In this document: positions 51,537 through 59,404 of the stretch, piece by piece
Position numbering within the stretch: position 1 is the first letter of the stretch
How the letters are laid out: every line of letters starts with the position of its first letter
Source of the DNA: a virus
DNA: 64,000 nt
Strand: one strand, 5' to 3'
Virus record (IMG/VR): IMGVR_UViG_3300025108_004281
Span: 1-64,000 of that record
Program-made: the position numbers and the translations under genes
The notes under the pieces: model-generated
Told to the model about the DNA's origin: nothing
What the model saw: the letters and a program-made list of their open reading frames with translations, nothing else
Databases searched by the model: none

Positions 51537-52346
51537 TTAATTATTTCTCCTACGTTCTTGATTAATTCTTCGTATAAGGTTAACATGATCATGATCTATG
51601 GATTCGGGTGCAGTAACAGACACTTGTAAAAGGAAGTCTCCTACTATACTGCTACGTGGATTTGTAAAACCCTCTCCTCTTAATTTAAGTCTAGAGTTAG
51701 GTTGTGTTAGTGCCGGAATGTTTACTGATAACATCCTGCCATTAACATGCCTAACTTCAATAGTGGTACCAACAATGGCTTCTAGATAATCAATTTCTAC
51801 AATACCAATAAGGTCGTTACCATTTTTAGCAAATTCTCTATGTGGCTGATATCTGACTCTTACAAATAAATTACCTGGCGGTAAGTTAGGATCTTGCTGT
51901 GGGCCTTTGCCATGTAAAGTGAAACGAGTACCTTCTTCTGTGCCTTTTGGTATATTGAGATCTATAACACCTGTACCAACATCTATTCTTTTTGTTACAC
52001 CAAAAAACACATCTTCCAATGATAATAGTATATCTGTTTGAGCATCAAAGTTTTGTTCTCTACGACGTTGACCTCTTTGTCCAAATATATCTCTAAATAT
52101 ATCTCCAAACGGATTGGCGCCACTAAAAGGATCACCACCACCAAAGCCTTCAAAAGGATTAGGATTATCATACTGACTACGTTTTTGTGGATCACTTAGT
52201 GTGTCGTATGCTTCTTGCACTCTTTTGAATTCTTCAGGGTTACCGCCTTTGTCAGGATGATGCTTACTCGCTAATTTGCGATATGCTTTTTTGATAGCGG
52301 AGGCATCAGCATCGCGGCTAACCCCCAATGTTTGGTAGTGATCCAT
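51537..52346 (-). CDS. DnaJ/CbpA-like J-domain cochaperone
   Basis: 269 aa. J domain with the HPD tripeptide (KHHPDKGG), then a Gly/Phe-rich stretch, then the C-terminal substrate-binding domains ([32 protein letters not shown]). The zinc-finger Cys repeats of DnaJ are absent, so it is CbpA-like. It stimulates host DnaK and may work with the ClpA-like protein. The -10 box of its promoter is 8 bases before the ATG, giving a 1-2 base leader. Confidence 0.93.
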   Translation of the reverse strand: MDHYQTLGVSRDADASAIKKAYRKLASKHHPDKGGNPEEFKRVQEAYDTLSDPQKRSQYDNPNPFEGFGGGDPFSGANPFGDIFRDIFGQRGQRRREQNFDAQTDILLSLEDVFFGVTKRIDVGTGVIDLNIPKGTEEGTRFTLHGKGPQQDPNLPPGNLFVRVRYQPHREFAKNGNDLIGIVEIDYLEAIVGTTIEVRHVNGRMLSVNIPALTQPNSRLKLRGEGFTNPRSSIVGDFLLQVSVTAPESIDHDHVNLIRRINQERRRNN

Positions 52347-52354
52347 ATTAACTT

Positions 52355-52383
52355 ATTATAATGTTCTTTGACAGAAATGTCAA
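52355..52383 (-). promoter_or_regulatory. Sigma70-like promoter for DnaJ-like gene
   Basis: TTGACA, 17-base spacer, TATAAT. The predicted TSS (52348) is two bases before the ATG at 52346. No Shine-Dalgarno site. The stop of the o-spanin-like gene lies three bases before the -35 box. Confidence 0.85.
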
Positions 52384-52386
52384 GTG

Positions 52387-52833
52387 TTAATCGTCTTTTG
52401 TGAGTTTTTTTGGCTCAAAGTCACTAGACTTAATAATACTGCTACTGTCTTCTTTGCCTTGCTGTTCTTCTGGCTCATAGTATTGTTTATATGCTTCTAT
52501 GATTGCTCTGTACTTTATGATTTGATTTCTCATTTGCACATTGTTTTTTTGTAATAGTTCGTAATCTTCGTCAGTAAGACCAAATAATACAGCATCTATG
52601 TTTGCTTTTTTAAGTTCAGCAAATACTTCTTCTTGGTTGCCTTCGTTTATAATCTTCCAATTAATTTGCTCCAATGCTACAACTGGAGGCATATCTAAGT
52701 CTAAAGGCATACGTTCTACTTCTTTAGTAAAGATTTCTAAAGACTTTGTAGATGCACAACCACTAATAAGGAACGTAATTAGGATTGGCAATATTAGTGC
52801 ATTCTGCATTAATCTGCGATTTCTTAGTTGCAT
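52387..52833 (-). CDS. Outer-membrane lipoprotein, o-spanin candidate (Rz1-like)
   Basis: 148 aa with a lipoprotein signal and lipobox LISGC (C26 as lipidated Cys). AGGAGGAG stands before the ATG at 52833. The gene starts inside the 3' end of the 161-aa gene (overlap about 71 bases), as in many Rz/Rz1 pairs. The mature part is longer than classical Rz1 and is charged, ending in a polar tail. Function by topology only: bridging to the outer membrane in lysis. Confidence 0.7.
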   Translation of the reverse strand: MQLRNRRLMQNALILPILITFLISGCASTKSLEIFTKEVERMPLDLDMPPVVALEQINWKIINEGNQEEVFAELKKANIDAVLFGLTDEDYELLQKNNVQMRNQIIKYRAIIEAYKQYYEPEEQQGKEDSSSIIKSSDFEPKKLTKDD

Positions 52834-53248
52834 TTAACTCCTCCTCTGTTAGTGGTGAGCCTTGTGCTATTTCAAAACACCTTGCTCTTTGTTTTTCTCT
52901 TTTGCCTTCTATTCTTTGTATACTTTTAGGCTTTGCTACTGCTAATGCACCAACATCTCTTCTTTCGCCTGATGCATTTACTTTGTTAAACTTTTCATTT
53001 GCAAGATTTAAATCTGCTGTAAGTTTAGCATTGTTTTCATTTAACTGGTTATTGAGTGCGGTCTTAGTTTCTATATCACGTAACTGTTGCTCAATAACTG
53101 CTTGTTGTTGCTCAACAGCATTATTAAGTTTTTCATTGTTTAGTGTAAGGATTTCGTTTTCTGCTTTTAGATGTTGTACATACCATAAGCCTCCTGCGGC
53201 TCCGGACAACATTAGAAAAAAGAAAACTAGTTTAATTTGACCCAACAT
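52763..53248 (-). CDS. i-spanin candidate (Rz-like)
   Basis: 161 aa. One N-terminal hydrophobic helix (IKLVFFFLMLSGAAGGLWYV) followed by a long coiled coil (EILTLNNEKLNNAVEQQQAVIEQQ...) is the topology of inner-membrane spanins. It pairs with the lipoprotein gene overlapping its end. The two together would fuse inner and outer membranes at lysis. Confidence 0.72.
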   Translation of the reverse strand: MLGQIKLVFFFLMLSGAAGGLWYVQHLKAENEILTLNNEKLNNAVEQQQAVIEQQLRDIETKTALNNQLNENNAKLTADLNLANEKFNKVNASGERRDVGALAVAKPKSIQRIEGKREKQRARCFEIAQGSPLTEEELNATKKSQINAECTNIANPNYVPY

Positions 53249-53462
53249 GTCTCTCTACTACTTCACATAGTGCAGACACAGTCATTATATCAAATGTTTC
53301 TTCTTCTGGTATGGATATACCTAGTTTGGATTCTATCTGAACAAATACATCAACTATGTCAAATTCATCACCGCCTAAGTCGTCCATTATATGACTGTCT
53401 ACAGTAATATCTTTATCTTTGCCAAAATGTCCTTCTAGGACTTCTAAAATTTCTACTCTCAT
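53232..53462 (-). CDS. Acyl-carrier-protein-like protein lacking the carrier serine
   Basis: 76 aa with the ACP four-helix pattern (DDLGGDEFDIVDVFVQIESKLGISIPEEE). In true ACP the attachment Ser follows Asp in DSL; here that position is Glu (E33, in DEF). It therefore cannot carry phosphopantetheine at the usual site. It could be a structural decoy, bind host ACP partners, or serve another role. It overlaps the neighbouring starts. Confidence 0.75.
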   Translation of the reverse strand: MRVEILEVLEGHFGKDKDITVDSHIMDDLGGDEFDIVDVFVQIESKLGISIPEEETFDIMTVSALCEVVERHVGSN

Positions 53463-54214
53463 ATTTTTCTCAATAACATAACATCGTCACTGCCTTCTCT
53501 AGAAATTGTAAACCTACCATCGCTAAAGTTATTAATTGCGTATGTTTTACCAATTGCATCAGCAAATGCCAAGTCATCGCTTAACATACTTCTAATAGGT
53601 TCTGATGAAATGTCTTCTAGTATATCTTTTTGACCAAAGTTGACTAATTCAAATTCAAATACTCTTTTACCTCTTTGAAATTGTATTGTATCTCTTTCTG
53701 TGTCTTTATCTAAACTTACGTTTGACATTAAACTGTCAATTAAAAAGTTACCTAAGTTTTCTTTGTAAGCAGATTCTTCTGCTTGTACTTTGTTTTGTTG
53801 GAATGTTTTTTTATCTACATACATATCTGGGTCCACTATTACAAAATCTTTCCATGTATCTTCGTGTAGTTTGAAATCTTGTTCTGCATAGTAAGGCTTT
53901 ACAGTCCATGCTAATTTACCAGACAAGTTCTCTACATCATGTAAAATTTTATCTAATTTCTCAAAGACTTTATCGTCTCTGTCTACTTCAACAAACACCA
54001 TGTAGTGTCCGTCTTCATTTGAGGCAGGTGATGCCTCGCAATCTAATGTTTCGTATGCTCCGGCCTCAATAAAGTTTGATAAGTCTTTAGCAGGATCAAG
54101 ATCATCTACATAAAAGCCTATAACAATAACGTCTTTGTTGTCACCTGTTTTAGGTGCAAATTCGTCTAGGCTTACTTTAGGTATAACTAAGTCTACTAAA
54201 TCTTCGTGCTTCAT
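53459..54214 (-). CDS. Conserved phage protein, 251 aa
   Basis: Acidic alpha/beta protein. It has a VIVIGFYVDDLDPAKDLSNFIEAGAYETLDCEAS start and a HYMVFVEVDRDD strand as in small regulatory (ACT/PII-like) folds, but no sure match. It is tied to the ACP-like gene by ATGA. Confidence 0.6.
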   Translation of the reverse strand: MKHEDLVDLVIPKVSLDEFAPKTGDNKDVIVIGFYVDDLDPAKDLSNFIEAGAYETLDCEASPASNEDGHYMVFVEVDRDDKVFEKLDKILHDVENLSGKLAWTVKPYYAEQDFKLHEDTWKDFVIVDPDMYVDKKTFQQNKVQAEESAYKENLGNFLIDSLMSNVSLDKDTERDTIQFQRGKRVFEFELVNFGQKDILEDISSEPIRSMLSDDLAFADAIGKTYAINNFSDGRFTISREGSDDVMLLRKI

Positions 54215-54765
54215 TATATGCCGCCTCCTAGTGGATCTGCTGGTGCAGGTGCTGATGGATCAACTCCTTGTTGTAACATTGCACCTTCGTCTGCATCCTG
54301 TGTAGATATAACATCGTCATTTATTTTAGTTTCTGCTTCATCATAATGTTCTAAATACTTTCTTGGTATTCTTAATTCGACTAACCATACAGGATCTGAT
54401 TCTGTTTTAGTTTTTCTGTACACTCTATTACGTTTGATTTCGACTTCTATATCATCTGGACCCATTATCTTTTTAGGATATTCAAATACATCTTCATTAA
54501 ATTTAACTTTGCAATCTTTGTTAGTTAAACGTAATGCTCCTTCTGGGTCTGGCATATCGTTTTTATCATACATCAATGTTAGGTCAATCCAGTATTTACT
54601 AGGACGTCCTACTTCGACTATCTTGCCCTTCTTCCAGTTCTTAAATGCATAAATACCTAGGTGCTCAAACAGACCATCTAGTTCTAATAGCATATCAAGA
54701 AGTGTACGATCTTGGTTGATTGCTTTAATAGTGTTGTTTATATCTTCAGATGTATATTTTGACAT
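54214..54765 (-). CDS. Conserved marine phage protein, about 183 aa
   Basis: Start at ATG 54765 (MSKYTSEDI). A GATAAATA box ends five bases upstream and no Shine-Dalgarno site exists, so translation of a leaderless message is predicted. The centre is alpha/beta (KIVEVGRPSKYWIDLTLMY) and the C-terminus Pro/Ala-rich. Function unknown. Confidence 0.65.
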   Translation of the reverse strand: MSKYTSEDINNTIKAINQDRTLLDMLLELDGLFEHLGIYAFKNWKKGKIVEVGRPSKYWIDLTLMYDKNDMPDPEGALRLTNKDCKVKFNEDVFEYPKKIMGPDDIEVEIKRNRVYRKTKTESDPVWLVELRIPRKYLEHYDEAETKINDDVISTQDADEGAMLQQGVDPSAPAPADPLGGGI

Positions 54766-54770
54766 ACAAG

Positions 54771-54778
54771 TATTTATC
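54771..54778 (-). promoter_or_regulatory. Late-type promoter box GATAAATA
   Basis: GATAAATA on minus ending 5 bases before the ATG at 54765. Same spacing as the plus box at 37469. Confidence 0.55.
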
Positions 54779-54817
54779 AAAGTTATTAAATGAGTTGTTT
54801 TAACATTGACGTCAAAT

Positions 54818-54825
54818 ACTAAATA
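54818..54825 (+). promoter_or_regulatory. Late-like box ACTAAATA upstream of phoH
   Basis: ACTAAATA on plus, about 112 bases upstream of the phoH ATG. It is a variant of the late box. A poor sigma70 match (TTGACG at 54806) overlaps it. Either could start a phoH leader transcript. Confidence 0.3.
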
Positions 54826-54882
54826 ATATTACATGATGATTAACAACCATTTAAAAAGTTGTAGAAATACATACAGAACCCC

Positions 54883-54913
54883 ACCGTTCATGGAACCCAT
54901 GCACGGTTTTTTT
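54883..54913 (+). terminator. Intrinsic-terminator-like hairpin in phoH leader
   Basis: ACCGTTCATGG and CCATGCACGGT form an 11-base stem with one mismatch and a three-base loop, then seven T. It stands 24 bases before the phoH ATG on the same strand, so it could attenuate phoH. Confidence 0.8.
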
Positions 54914-54936
54914 ATGGCTCTAATAAGGAGACAACC

Positions 54937-55686
54937 ATGTCAAGAAAAAAACGCAAAGAACGAGAATTCAAGGCGAAAATACGCCAACTACAAACGGAGG
55001 AATTAATATTGAAACTTGATAACAGATATAATACGAAGACGGCTAATTGTACAGTAGTACCTAGAAACATAACCCAAGACAATTTACTTGCATCACTAGA
55101 GCATACAAATACGTCTATTACATTTGCTGTAGGACCAGCAGGTACGGGTAAAACATATATTGCTACAAAGAAGGCCGTACAGTCGTTAATGTCTGGAATG
55201 GTGTCCAAAATAGTTATTACAAGGCCAGCAATAAGTGTTGATGAGCAACACGGCTTCTTACCTGGTACATTACAGGATAAGATGGCTCCATGGACTAGGC
55301 CAATTATAGATATTTTTGAGGAACACTTTACACCCAGTCACATAGAAAATATGATAGACGCAAACATTATTGAGATTGCACCACTGGCATATATGAGAGG
55401 TAGAACATTTAAAAACTCATTTGTTATTGCAGATGAAATGCAAAATGCAACTATTGAACAGATGAAAATGCTTTTAACTAGAATAGGCGTAGGCAGTAAA
55501 ATGGTTATTACTGGTGACTTACGTCAACATGATAGAGGCTTTGGTGACAATGGATTAAAGGATTTCTTAGAAAGACTAGAAGAAAAGGATTACGAATTCA
55601 TTAGAACAATAGAATTTACTAGCAAAGATATAGAAAGGCACCCTGCTGTTGCAGAAATACTAAGTGTCTATAATGATTTAAACTAA
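54937..55686 (+). CDS. phoH: PhoH-like ATPase
   Basis: 249 aa on plus. Walker A GPAGTGKT (near 69), Walker B FVIADEMQN (near 163) and the GDLRQHDRG segment define PhoH. Host PhoH is linked to phosphate stress and RNA metabolism; it is widespread in marine phages, function unresolved. AAGGAG precedes the ATG at 54937. The hairpin at 54883 lies in its leader. It overlaps the stop of a minus gene (55678) at the end. Confidence 0.95.
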   Translation: MSRKKRKEREFKAKIRQLQTEELILKLDNRYNTKTANCTVVPRNITQDNLLASLEHTNTSITFAVGPAGTGKTYIATKKAVQSLMSGMVSKIVITRPAISVDEQHGFLPGTLQDKMAPWTRPIIDIFEEHFTPSHIENMIDANIIEIAPLAYMRGRTFKNSFVIADEMQNATIEQMKMLLTRIGVGSKMVITGDLRQHDRGFGDNGLKDFLERLEEKDYEFIRTIEFTSKDIERHPAVAEILSVYNDLN

Positions 55687-55887
55687 TCTTTGTAAGATAA
55701 TTTCGCTAACTTGGCCGACTTGGTTATGCTCTAAATCATACAAGTCGGTCATCCTATCAACTGCACTTTTAATAGCAACCAGAGGGTCGCTTTTGTTTTG
55801 TTTAATATGCGTGTAGACAAACCCACCTTCTCTAAATTCAGGCTCGTACTTAATCATTTCTTCTGCTACTGTAACCAGGTCGACCAT
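55678..55887 (-). CDS. Hypothetical protein, 69 aa
   Basis: Unrecognised helical protein (DPLVAIKSAVDRMTDLYDLEHNQVGQVSEIIL) overlapping phoH's end on the opposite strand and the SDR's stop. Confidence 0.6.
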   Translation of the reverse strand: MVDLVTVAEEMIKYEPEFREGGFVYTHIKQNKSDPLVAIKSAVDRMTDLYDLEHNQVGQVSEIILQRLV

Positions 55888-56405
55888 AATGATAACTCGT
55901 TGATTTCTATTTCTTGTGGTTTATCAATGCACCACTTAATTGCTTCTGCTACTGTTTCAGGTGAAAGTTTATTGTAATCTTTAGCACGTGGCGGTATCAT
56001 ATCAGTATCTACATAGCCTGGATTAATATTAATTACTCTGACTCTTTTATTCATATCGCTGAATACATTAGATTGTGCTATATGATCTAAATGCTTTTTA
56101 TCTGCTCCATACAATGATGTCCTAACACCGTCATACTTGCTTCTACTATTAATATTTACAATAGTTTTAGTATCGTCTGTTCTCCACAAGTTAAACAATT
56201 GATCAAAAAGTTCAGATTGTTTAGTGCCACTGTATGCATTATTAATAAACATATCACAGGAGTTGGCTGTCATTATGATAGGTTTGATTTCATTTATATC
56301 AAAGCCATTGCTTCTACTCATACCAATTACATCATGCTCTTTGCTTAGTAAATCAAAACATGCTTTACCAATGCCTTTGCTATGTCCTGTAATTGCTATT
56401 TTCAA
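55866..56405 (-). CDS. Short-chain dehydrogenase/reductase
   Basis: 179 aa, short for the family. TGHSKGIGKA (cofactor loop), NNAYSG, NINSRSKYDG (Ser) and YGADK (catalytic Tyr-Lys) are present. Short C-terminal substrate region, so substrate is unknown. It overlaps the membrane gene by 4 bases. Confidence 0.85.
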   Translation of the reverse strand: MKIAITGHSKGIGKACFDLLSKEHDVIGMSRSNGFDINEIKPIIMTANSCDMFINNAYSGTKQSELFDQLFNLWRTDDTKTIVNINSRSKYDGVRTSLYGADKKHLDHIAQSNVFSDMNKRVRVININPGYVDTDMIPPRAKDYNKLSPETVAEAIKWCIDKPQEIEINELSLWSTWLQ

Positions 56406-56650
56406 CTGTTCTTCCTTTTAAAGTACATGTAGATTCCATAGGCACTGATTATAAACCAAAAGAATTCTATTACCAAACTTGCTAGGTTAGGTGTGTAAAC
56501 TAGACTAACTGTTACAAGTATTGCTACAATTAAGTTATTGAAACTGTACCAAAAACCCTTAGGGTCTATGCGTTCTAATTGTAATAATGCGTATGTGACT
56601 ATAAGTAATGCCACACCTGTGAATCCTATTATATCGGGTATTGTAATCAT
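56402..56650 (-). CDS. Small membrane protein resembling the CBU_0592 family
   Basis: 82 aa, about three hydrophobic helices (DIIGFTGVALLIVTYALLQLE, FNNLIVAILVTVSLVYTP, LVIEFFWFIISAYGIYMYF). The pattern GFxGVxLLxxxYxLLQL...NLxxAxLLxxSLxxxPNLxSxVIEFFWxxISxYG matches a widespread bacterial inner-membrane family whose function is not established, so the assignment is tentative. It is coupled to SDR and SufE genes. Confidence 0.65.
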   Translation of the reverse strand: MITIPDIIGFTGVALLIVTYALLQLERIDPKGFWYSFNNLIVAILVTVSLVYTPNLASLVIEFFWFIISAYGIYMYFKRKNS

Positions 56651-57066
56651 GCTGATGCTGTATATTGTTTTGATATGTATTGCATTTTCCTAAACACACT
56701 CATCATACCAATTTGTCTTTGCATACTAAGTTGAGCACCTAATGGTATCTTTTGTACGGAAGACATGTTAAAATTAAGCATATCATTTGGTTGGTAACCA
56801 CTGAATGCCTCTACTAAAATATGTAATAAACCTTTAACAAGTTTACTGTCTGAATGTGCATAGAATTGCAATGTATTGTTTTCGTCTAGTATGTGTGTTA
56901 ACCACACATCGCTTTGACATCCTGCAACATAGTTTTCGTCATTAATCATTTCTGTAACACCAATACCTGCAAGACTGTCGCCTAATTCAATTAAGTATTC
57001 ATAACGGTCTAAATCAGTTTCTAATGCTTCTAGTGTTTCTACTATGGGTTCTATAGTTGCTATCAT
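56647..57066 (-). CDS. sufE: SufE-like sulfur acceptor for Fe-S assembly
   Basis: 139 aa, full SufE length. The sulfur-accepting Cys is C50 in VAGCQSDVWL, as in SufE. Helical C-terminus with FSGYQPNDML is also family-like. SufE takes persulfide from the SufS desulfurase. No sufS is in the window, so it presumably serves the host enzyme. It is translated with the truncated dehydrogenase and the radical SAM gene upstream. Confidence 0.9.
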   Translation of the reverse strand: MIATIEPIVETLEALETDLDRYEYLIELGDSLAGIGVTEMINDENYVAGCQSDVWLTHILDENNTLQFYAHSDSKLVKGLLHILVEAFSGYQPNDMLNFNMSSVQKIPLGAQLSMQRQIGMMSVFRKMQYISKQYTASA

Positions 57067-57860
57067 CTTATCTTCTTGTTTTTACTAACTGCTTTTTCTA
57101 GCAGTGATAATTTAATGTTTTTACTTTGAGCATAATTGATTAATGCTTCTGTGTCCTTAGGAAAACAATGTCCACCAAAGCCAAACTCGCCATCAGTCCC
57201 GGGCACTTTCATATGACTATTGCCCATGCGTGGATCTCTTGTTAGCATATCTGTAAACTGATCCCAACTAACCATACTGCTACTTGCTTGTTGTAGGTTG
57301 TATAGTTCATTAAAGAAAACAACTTTAGTTGCTAACCAACTATTAATAGTATACTTAATCAAACTTGCAGTACTCAAGTCTACTTTGAATGTCGGAACTA
57401 CTCTCACATTGCTATACCTATTGTATGCTTTTTCAACTGTGTCGCAGTCTTTCCATTTCCCTCCGAGTACTTGCATGTTTGGATTAACAAAGTCCTGTGA
57501 AGCATTTGCTTCAGTGAGAAACTCTGGATTATAAACTATTTTTAATTTGTAGGATTTTTTAAATATATGTAAGTAGTCAGGTATAATTGTGCTTTTAACA
57601 ACAACTATACCTTTATACTCACAATCGTTTAATTCTTGTAGAACTTCAGTAACAATGTCTACATTAACACTACCGTCTTCATTAGGTGGTGTCGGAACAC
57701 AAACGAAAGTAAGTGGTGGATCAAAGTCATTGACAAGTTTATCAATTGTGTTGTCCTCTGAAATTTTAGGATCCACCACGTACTGTTCTATATTAGAAAA
57801 GCCATCACTGACAGCACTTCCTACAAAACCTTTACCTATAATTCCTATTTTATACTTCAT
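57063..57860 (-). CDS. Shortened UDP-glucose dehydrogenase-family protein
   Basis: 265 aa. GIIGKGFVGSA loop, FVCVPTPP, YNPEFLTEANA and the catalytic-cysteine motif GFGGHCFPKD (near 230) are present. The C-terminal UDP-binding domain of the usual 400-450 aa enzymes is absent; the frame is intact and coupled to SufE, so it is not a simple break. It may be an NAD-binding variant or needs another subunit. Confidence 0.85.
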   Translation of the reverse strand: MKYKIGIIGKGFVGSAVSDGFSNIEQYVVDPKISEDNTIDKLVNDFDPPLTFVCVPTPPNEDGSVNVDIVTEVLQELNDCEYKGIVVVKSTIIPDYLHIFKKSYKLKIVYNPEFLTEANASQDFVNPNMQVLGGKWKDCDTVEKAYNRYSNVRVVPTFKVDLSTASLIKYTINSWLATKVVFFNELYNLQQASSSMVSWDQFTDMLTRDPRMGNSHMKVPGTDGEFGFGGHCFPKDTEALINYAQSKNIKLSLLEKAVSKNKKIR

Positions 57861-59391
57861 TAAGTAACCAATTTAATTTTTTATTTACATACCTATTTAC
57901 TGTTTGATCTGTAATATAAGTTGCTTTTTGAACAAGACCTAATCCTGACAAGGTTTCTTTTTGTTCATACCAGTCGTTTCTTGATGATGCTATGCCTTGT
58001 GCCATGACACTTTGCCAAGTAAATGCTTCAATATGATTTGTTATGACATTTCTTTTTTGTATTGCTTTTGAGGCTATGTCAGTACGTTCTTTTGCTTCTG
58101 ATTTATTAGTGTATTCGTTTGACCATTCTAATGTATTTTCGTCTATGGTGTAACCAAATCTTTCTGGGTATATATCTATATCAGCAAAGGCGCCTTCGTC
58201 CCATGCTAACCATTCTCCACCAAAGTCTTTGTAGCCAGGATGATTCTTTTTAGGCTCAATGATTAATGTTATAGTACCAGCATTATCAACAAGTAAATTG
58301 TCTTCACAGTATCTTAAATTTTTTTCAAACTCTTCGTAACTGTCGTTTGCTAATCCAAATATAAAACCTGAACTAATCCAAAAGTCATCTATTTCTTTTC
58401 TTAACCTTTGAGAAACATACACAAGATCTTCTATTGTGCTTTTCTTTCTTGTGGCTTTTATTGCGGCATTACCAAAACTTTCTATACCAAAGTTAGCACC
58501 ATTCATTCCAATTTCTTTATACAAATCAATTTGGTGAGGTCTTTTTGCCATAACATCAAGTCTAGCAAAAGATGTTATTCTGGGTTTGAAACTTAATTTA
58601 TTAACAACTTTAGCAAGTAATTCAAGTTTTTCATCTGACTCATTAATTGTATCGTCTGCGGCGTAAAAGTGTGTAATACCGTATGTATCATATGCGTGTT
58701 GCATTGTGTAATAAAGTTGCTCTTCGCAATTCATATATAAAGTCTTAGACGCTCGTAATGGATAATTGCAAAAACTACAATTAAATTTACAGCCTAATGC
58801 AACTTCAAATCCTATTACGTCAGTAGATTCTAAAAAGTCATCATCTTTAAATAAACCGTATGTAATAGGTTTTTCAATGTCATAATTATAATTATGGTTA
58901 GCAAAAATATTTGTAAACTCTGGATTTTGTATAAACTTTGACATGTCTTTACCAGCAACAAAATCTGTTAGCATTTCTGCACATCTACCTAAGAAAATAC
59001 CATCGCAATGTTTCATGTATTCCATGTCGTTACGTTGTACTCTTCTATTGCCTCCATATAATATTTTTGCATTAGGCAATTTACTTTTAATTTTACGAGC
59101 AAGTGCAATATACTCTTGCTCTAGTCCCATAGATAGAGTGGCACTTATACATATAAACTGTACATCTGAATTGCGTAAAAAATTTATTACACCTTTGATT
59201 AAGTCTTCTTCGTCAAAATGAAAACAAAAATCTATAACAGTTGATTCTACACCTAACTTTTCAAATTCGTGTTTGATAACATGAGCACCTAAAGATCTGT
59301 AGTTTGCTGGAAAAGTAGAACGAATTATTTCTTTAGATATTCTTGGCTTTTGTTTGTTAGATTCAGATATAACAACTGCTTTCTTTTTCAT
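57850..59391 (-). CDS. Radical SAM protein with B12-binding-like N-domain
   Basis: 513 aa. The 4Fe-4S motif C201-x3-C205-x2-C208 (CKFNCSFC) is preceded by about 180 residues of a Rossmann-like domain as in B12-binding radical SAM enzymes, but without a clear DxHxxG motif. Later YAADDTINE and GANFGIESF fit the barrel. Substrate unknown. The SufE gene follows downstream. A late-type box ends five bases before the ATG at 59391. Confidence 0.85.
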   Translation of the reverse strand: MKKKAVVISESNKQKPRISKEIIRSTFPANYRSLGAHVIKHEFEKLGVESTVIDFCFHFDEEDLIKGVINFLRNSDVQFICISATLSMGLEQEYIALARKIKSKLPNAKILYGGNRRVQRNDMEYMKHCDGIFLGRCAEMLTDFVAGKDMSKFIQNPEFTNIFANHNYNYDIEKPITYGLFKDDDFLESTDVIGFEVALGCKFNCSFCNYPLRASKTLYMNCEEQLYYTMQHAYDTYGITHFYAADDTINESDEKLELLAKVVNKLSFKPRITSFARLDVMAKRPHQIDLYKEIGMNGANFGIESFGNAAIKATRKKSTIEDLVYVSQRLRKEIDDFWISSGFIFGLANDSYEEFEKNLRYCEDNLLVDNAGTITLIIEPKKNHPGYKDFGGEWLAWDEGAFADIDIYPERFGYTIDENTLEWSNEYTNKSEAKERTDIASKAIQKRNVITNHIEAFTWQSVMAQGIASSRNDWYEQKETLSGLGLVQKATYITDQTVNRYVNKKLNWLLNEV

Positions 59392-59396
59392 GCTAA

Positions 59397-59404
59397 TATT
59401 TATT
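59397..59404 (-). promoter_or_regulatory. Late-type promoter box AATAAATA
   Basis: AATAAATA on minus ending 5 bases before the ATG at 59391, with no Shine-Dalgarno site; the same spacing as at 54771 and 37469. Confidence 0.4.

Noticed and set aside
54833-55006. 57-codon frame overlapping the phoH start as an ordinary gene
   Set aside because: No Shine-Dalgarno site and composition unlike its neighbours; kept only as a possible leader in the phoH finding.
54912-55208. 98-aa minus-strand frame
   Set aside because: Antisense to phoH, whose Walker motifs lie on plus.
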